Made by a program: the position numbers and the translations under genes. A stretch of 16,290 bases of DNA from Deltaproteobacteria bacterium. Its GTDB lineage: Bacteria > Desulfobacterota > Dissulfuribacteria > Dissulfuribacterales > QOAL01. Position 1 is the first letter of the stretch, and each line of letters begins with the position of its first letter. Shown one piece after another: positions 12,768 to 16,290 of this stretch. Location: positions 1 through 16,290 of the forward strand of contig JALSKY010000133.1 of NCBI GenBank assembly GCA_026988585.1, read 5' to 3'. The notes beneath the pieces were generated by a model. That model searched no databases. It had not been told where the DNA came from and saw nothing but the letters and a program-made list of their open reading frames with translations.

Positions 12768-14864
12768 ATGAGACATGAGGTTGCAATCGAATGTACGGAT
12801 TTTTTATGGATTATGGCTCTACTATCTATTCTCTTGTCGAGCCCGTCACATGGTGAAGAAGCACAGGATCACAAGGAGTTCAAGGTTTATACTCTCGGTG
12901 AAGTTGTAGTTTCAGCGAAGAAAGAGCATGAAGACGATACGGCCATTTCATATGAGCTTACTGCTGAGCAAATCGAAGCCACCAACAGCCATTCTGTGGC
13001 ACAGGCATTGCGCTATGTCCCTGGTCTAAATGTATTAGTAGGCCGCAAAAGTGAGCCCGATGTATCCATTCACGGCTTTGATCAATCCCAGATCCAGGTG
13101 CTGATTGACGGCGTACCCTATTATGAAACAAATTTCGGGAAACTTGATCTCAACCAGATTACGACTGCCAATGTATCCAAAATAGTGATTGAAAAAGGGA
13201 ACCAATCTGTTCTCTACGGTGCTAACGGAGAAGGAGGTGTAATTAATATCATTACAAAAAAACCTTCCGAGAAGCCCTCCTTTGCTGCAAAATTGGAGGT
13301 GGGAGAAAAAAACGCCCAGGTCTTTACAGTATCCCATGGAATGAAAAAGGGCATCTTAAACTACTGGCTTAGCTATACATACAGAAACTCAGATGCAACG
13401 AGGCTTTCAAAGGACTTCGAGCCCAGACTGGGGACTATCACTTACAGACCGGGCGGAACCGTAACCACTTACCTGGAAGATGGCGGGCATTTCAGGGATA
13501 ATTCAGATTATAAAAGCCACAGTTTGTGGGCGAAATTAGGTGTTGAGCCTTCAGAAGATTCCGAATATTACGCGAATTTTCATTACGTGGCGTCCAAAAA
13601 GGGGTTTCCTTCTAATCTGGACACTGCAAGGGTTTTTCCGTCTAAACCGGCATTTTCTTACCTTGGGCGCATGCAAAGGTATGATGATTGGGGTGTCGAT
13701 CTTAGCGGCAGCAATAATATATCTGAGAGATTAACCTTAAAGGGAAAACTCTTTTACCATAACCATGTTGACGATTATGCATCATATTATGACGTTGATT
13801 ATACCGATAAGATTGCGGTGAGTAGATATAAAGATTACTTGATAGGAGGAATGCTCCTTTCTGATTACATGCTTACGGAATGGAATTCCATACGAATGGC
13901 CGTACATTACCGGGGGGATTCTCATAAGGAACGCGATGATGATTATCTACCTTTTGCAGAGTCCTTCTCTTATACAGGATCCATAGCACTTGAAAATGTA
14001 TTCACCTATGTAGATAACCTGACCATAGTGGCAGGGATCAGTTACGATTGGTTTAAAGTTGACAAAGCCGAGAAAAACGTGACCGACAGATTCACAGGCG
14101 ATTTCCTTCGACAAGAAAGTCAAGAAGTTCCGGACACACAGGATGAATTCAACCCCATGATCGGAATCACTTATAGTTTTTCAGATTCCACAAGGATTTT
14201 CGCGTCAGTGGCCAGAAAAACCAGATTCCCCACCCTTGGCCAGCTCTACTCTTCGAGATCTGGAAATGTGAACCTTAAGGCTGAAAAGAGTATAAATTAC
14301 ACTGTTGGAATTTCAACGCAGCTTGGCAAAACTTTACAATTGGAATTTGCACCATTCCACCATGACATCTCAGACAGGATAAGCAGAGATGCCCCCCATG
14401 TAGCAGGCACCTATCAAAATTACGCAAAGGTAAAAATGACAGGATTTGAAGTTAGTGCATGTTTCAGGCCATTCAAGGATGTCTCCCTCAAGGCTGCTTA
14501 TACCTATAACAATGCCCGTGACAGGAGTGACGGCAGAGTCACAGACAAGGTGGCAGATATTCCAAAACATAAGGTAGATGTGGCTGCAAAATACACAATA
14601 CCGCGCCTTGGTACAAATCTTGACCTCAATATGACCTATGTGAGCAGCACATATTCCGAGTTGCCTACACCGACCAAACCAGACACACCTGTGTTAGAAG
14701 CTGACTCATATACTGTGTTTGACGCCAAGATAACTCAGCCCTTTATGAAACATACGGAGGCATTTCTATCGATAAACAATATCTTTGATAAGTACTATGA
14801 GCCCCAATCGGGATATCCAGCTCCTGGTAGGACCTTTTGGCTGGGGATCTCGGCCAAATATTAA
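12768..14864 (+). CDS. TonB-dependent outer-membrane receptor
   Basis: A 698-codon frame encoding a 22-strand barrel importer driven by TonB-ExbBD. A hydrophobic signal segment (FLWIMALLSILLSS) is followed by a TonB-box-like VYTLGEVVVSA (about residues 40-50), a plug domain (VAQALRYVPGLNV, IHGFDQSQIQVLIDGVPYY, LYGANGEGGVINIITKKP), and a barrel ending NNIFDKYYEP...GRTFWLGISAKY with a terminal aromatic residue, the usual outer-membrane signal. The start is doubtful: GGGGGAG (12761-12767) abuts ATG 12768 but is 7 nt from ATG 12775, which is in another frame and gives a much better signal-peptide n-region; the two frames would join with one extra T in the T6 tract at 12800-12805. The substrate is unknown. 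No tonB or exbBD is in the window. The secreted two-domain protein follows 32 nt downstream, probably in one operon. Confidence 0.9.
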   Translation: MRHEVAIECTDFLWIMALLSILLSSPSHGEEAQDHKEFKVYTLGEVVVSAKKEHEDDTAISYELTAEQIEATNSHSVAQALRYVPGLNVLVGRKSEPDVSIHGFDQSQIQVLIDGVPYYETNFGKLDLNQITTANVSKIVIEKGNQSVLYGANGEGGVINIITKKPSEKPSFAAKLEVGEKNAQVFTVSHGMKKGILNYWLSYTYRNSDATRLSKDFEPRLGTITYRPGGTVTTYLEDGGHFRDNSDYKSHSLWAKLGVEPSEDSEYYANFHYVASKKGFPSNLDTARVFPSKPAFSYLGRMQRYDDWGVDLSGSNNISERLTLKGKLFYHNHVDDYASYYDVDYTDKIAVSRYKDYLIGGMLLSDYMLTEWNSIRMAVHYRGDSHKERDDDYLPFAESFSYTGSIALENVFTYVDNLTIVAGISYDWFKVDKAEKNVTDRFTGDFLRQESQEVPDTQDEFNPMIGITYSFSDSTRIFASVARKTRFPTLGQLYSSRSGNVNLKAEKSINYTVGISTQLGKTLQLEFAPFHHDISDRISRDAPHVAGTYQNYAKVKMTGFEVSACFRPFKDVSLKAAYTYNNARDRSDGRVTDKVADIPKHKVDVAAKYTIPRLGTNLDLNMTYVSSTYSELPTPTKPDTPVLEADSYTVFDAKITQPFMKHTEAFLSINNIFDKYYEPQSGYPAPGRTFWLGISAKY

Positions 14865-14896
14865 AAGACAATTAAATATGGCGAAAGGAATCTTTC

Positions 14897-15916
14897 ATGA
14901 AAAAGTTCTTATTTATTGTCATGGTTTATGTGCTATGTATTGCCGGCCAAACACTTGCAAGCTCATTGCCTGGGGTAAATATTACCGGTTGTGTTGAGCG
15001 TCCCTTACATTTCAGCATAACGGAGCTGGCTTCATTCCAGACCGTACAGGTACAACTCAATGAAGTGACAAGAGATGGCAAATATTCCGGAGTGTTCCAT
15101 TACCGGGGGGTTCCACTGAGGACACTCCTTGAACTGGCTGCCATAAAGAAGACGAATGCTGATTTTTCAAAACCAGTGGATCTGGCAATACTTGTAACAG
15201 ACAAAAGGGGAAAACAGGTTGCACTCTCATGGGGGGAAGTATTTTACCGCAATCCAGCGGAAGTAATAGTTGCCATTTCTGCCATACCCATAATACCCCA
15301 TTACAGTTGCAGAAATTGTCATGTGCCGGAGGTCTTCAGATCCAGGCTAAGCCAACTCCACAGGAAAATAGAGTTTCCTAAGTTGGTGATTAGCAAGGAC
15401 TATTTTTCTGACCGCTCACCGGAAGGTATTGCATCCATAAAGATTGTGGACTTGCATCCTCAGGTAGGGAAAAAGAAACAAGAGGTCTTGTTTTCCCCAG
15501 GCTTTACAGTCAGTGGAGCTGTCGAGAGACAATTGTCCGTTAAAGACCTGTCCCCCTATCCTCATACATGTGTTAAGGTTCCAATGATAGGGGAAGGAAA
15601 AGGATACCACGGTGTCAGAGAGTTTTGCGGCGTATCATTTAGGCAGATCATTGAAAAAGCCGGAATCGACCACGACATGCGGACCATATTTCTTATATCA
15701 GCAGCTGACGGATATCGTTCTCTGTTTTCCTATGGTGAGGTATTCCTTGATCCATCCGGCAGCCGCCTAATAATTGCTGACAAAATTAACGGCTCTCCCA
15801 TAGAAAAAGATGGGAAATTTTTTCTTGTTCAACCGGCAGACACCATGGCTGACAGAGACGTTAAAGCGGTCCAAAACATTCGCGTAATCCGGCTTGAAGT
15901 GGTACCCAATTTTTGA
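14897..15916 (+). CDS. Secreted protein with two tandem sulfite-oxidase-fold (Oxidored_molyb-like) domains and a CXXCH motif; 3' end replaced by IS
   Basis: A 339-residue protein with a signal peptide (MKKFLFIVMVYVLCIAG, cleavage near ASS). Two related domains are visible. Domain 1 (about 26-187) has ITGCVERPL, YRGVPLRTLLELA and SWGEVF. Domain 2 (about 201-334) has VSGAVERQL, FCGVSFRQIIEKAG, DGYRSLFSYGEVF and an NIRVIRLEV end. Both resemble the molybdopterin-binding fold of sulfite oxidase and YedY. The cofactor cysteine in the CVEGW-type context is not evident in domain 1; Cys225 in domain 2 (HTCVKV) might occupy that place. Domain 1 carries CRNCH at 138-142, a c-type heme or metal-binding motif. 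AAAGGA lies 7 nt upstream of the start, which is 32 nt after the receptor. The last six residues and stop come from the IS end at 15895, so a few native residues may be lost. Likely periplasmic; catalytic versus binding role undecided. Confidence 0.75.
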   Translation: MKKFLFIVMVYVLCIAGQTLASSLPGVNITGCVERPLHFSITELASFQTVQVQLNEVTRDGKYSGVFHYRGVPLRTLLELAAIKKTNADFSKPVDLAILVTDKRGKQVALSWGEVFYRNPAEVIVAISAIPIIPHYSCRNCHVPEVFRSRLSQLHRKIEFPKLVISKDYFSDRSPEGIASIKIVDLHPQVGKKKQEVLFSPGFTVSGAVERQLSVKDLSPYPHTCVKVPMIGEGKGYHGVREFCGVSFRQIIEKAGIDHDMRTIFLISAADGYRSLFSYGEVFLDPSGSRLIIADKINGSPIEKDGKFFLVQPADTMADRDVKAVQNIRVIRLEVVPNF

Positions 15917-16290
15917 ACAGTATTCTGTTCATTTTAAGTTCGCCTTTGACCATCATCTTAAGATGCCTGACTAAAACGATAGACTCCATCAGGGGTTTTA
16001 TGAGCAAGGCCCTGATGGAATCTTTCTTCATTGTACAGCCTAAACCAGGCATGCAATTCTTTTTTTAAGGCTGAAACCGTAGGAAACTCTCTAATGTAGA
16101 TCAATTCATACTTGAGGCTTCTCCAAAGCCTCTCTATGAAGATATTGTCGCTAAAACGTCCTTTGCCATCCATGCTGATACGGAGCCCATGGGAGTCCAG
16201 AACTGATATAAAGCCATCGCTGGTAAACTGGCTACCCTGATCCGAATTGAATATCTCTGGAGTACCCCAAAGGGCTATAGCCCTTTCCAG
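15895..16290 (-). mobile_element. IS3-family insertion sequence, copy 2, cut by the right edge
   Basis: It begins with the inverted repeat TGAAGTGGTACCCAATTTTT at 15895 and continues to the end of the window with about 95% identity to copy 1, in the same orientation. The other end and orfA are beyond the window, so completeness cannot be judged. It joins the upstream gene inside its final codons. Confidence 0.88.
15958..16290 (-). CDS. IS3-family transposase (orfB) C-terminal part, open to the window edge
   Basis: The frame is open from the right edge to a stop at 15958, giving 110 residues: LWGTPEIFNSDQGSQFTS (second catalytic Asp), RISMDGKGRFSDN, IERLWRSLKYELIY (catalytic Glu) and RFHQGLAHKTPDGVYRFSQ. 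It ends 8 codons earlier than copy 1 because a substitution creates TAA after SQAS. It lacks one lysine present in copy 1 owing to the shorter T-run. The upstream portion, including the first Asp and the N-terminal domain, is not in the window, so activity cannot be judged. Confidence 0.85.
   Translation of the reverse strand: MERAIALWGTPEIFNSDQGSQFTSDGFISVLDSHGLRISMDGKGRFSDNIFIERLWRSLKYELIYIREFPTVSALKKELHAWFRLYNEERFHQGLAHKTPDGVYRFSQAS

Noticed and set aside
11656..16290. Intact composite transposon
   Set aside because: Copy 1 lacks one end and half its transposase, the copies differ by about 5%, and the outer end of copy 2 is outside the window.

Overview
The window looks like the chromosome of an anaerobic bacterium, most likely a Desulfobacterota (deltaproteobacterial) sulfur- or sulfate-metabolising lineage. 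This is inferred from the gene set: an oxygen-sensitive class III ribonucleotide reductase with its radical-SAM activase, a CoA-disulfide/polysulfide-reductase-like flavoprotein fused to a rhodanese domain, a corrinoid adenosyltransferase, a DUF134 protein, and a TonB receptor of the type common in that phylum. No rRNA, tRNA or CRISPR array was seen.

Layout. Positions 1-585 (minus) hold the N-terminal half of a membrane-anchored PAS sensor that runs off the left edge. From 880 to 4969 a plus-strand run encodes a COG0731-type radical SAM protein, RNase E/G, histidinol-phosphate aminotransferase and a DUF134 DNA-binding protein. It closes with a hairpin that also terminates a convergent cold-shock gene (5308 to 5105, minus). 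A cob(I)alamin adenosyltransferase follows (5607-6155), then a 355-nt regulatory gap with a promoter and two NrdR-box-like sites spaced 32 nt apart, then nrdD (6511-8634) and an NrdG-like activase (8732-9382). A convergent gap with several hairpins separates these from the minus-strand flavoprotein (11298 to 9601).

The right third is accessory. A decayed IS3-family copy (11656-12240, minus) and a second copy of about 95% identity in the same orientation (15895 to the right edge) flank an A+T-richer segment. That segment carries a leader with a -35/-10 promoter, a perfect CTTATA-a-TATAAG palindrome, an attenuator-like hairpin with a T7 run and a possible sigma-54 site. It then encodes a small two-helix membrane ORF, a 698-codon TonB-dependent outer-membrane receptor, and a secreted protein made of two tandem sulfite-oxidase-fold domains with a CXXCH motif. 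The second IS joins the last gene at its final codons and supplies its stop.

The most interesting unit is this IS-flanked receptor plus periplasmic protein cassette. It may be a cofactor, metal or heme-related uptake system whose substrate cannot be read from sequence. The receptor also shows a probable one-base defect, or a phase-variable T6 tract, inside its signal peptide.
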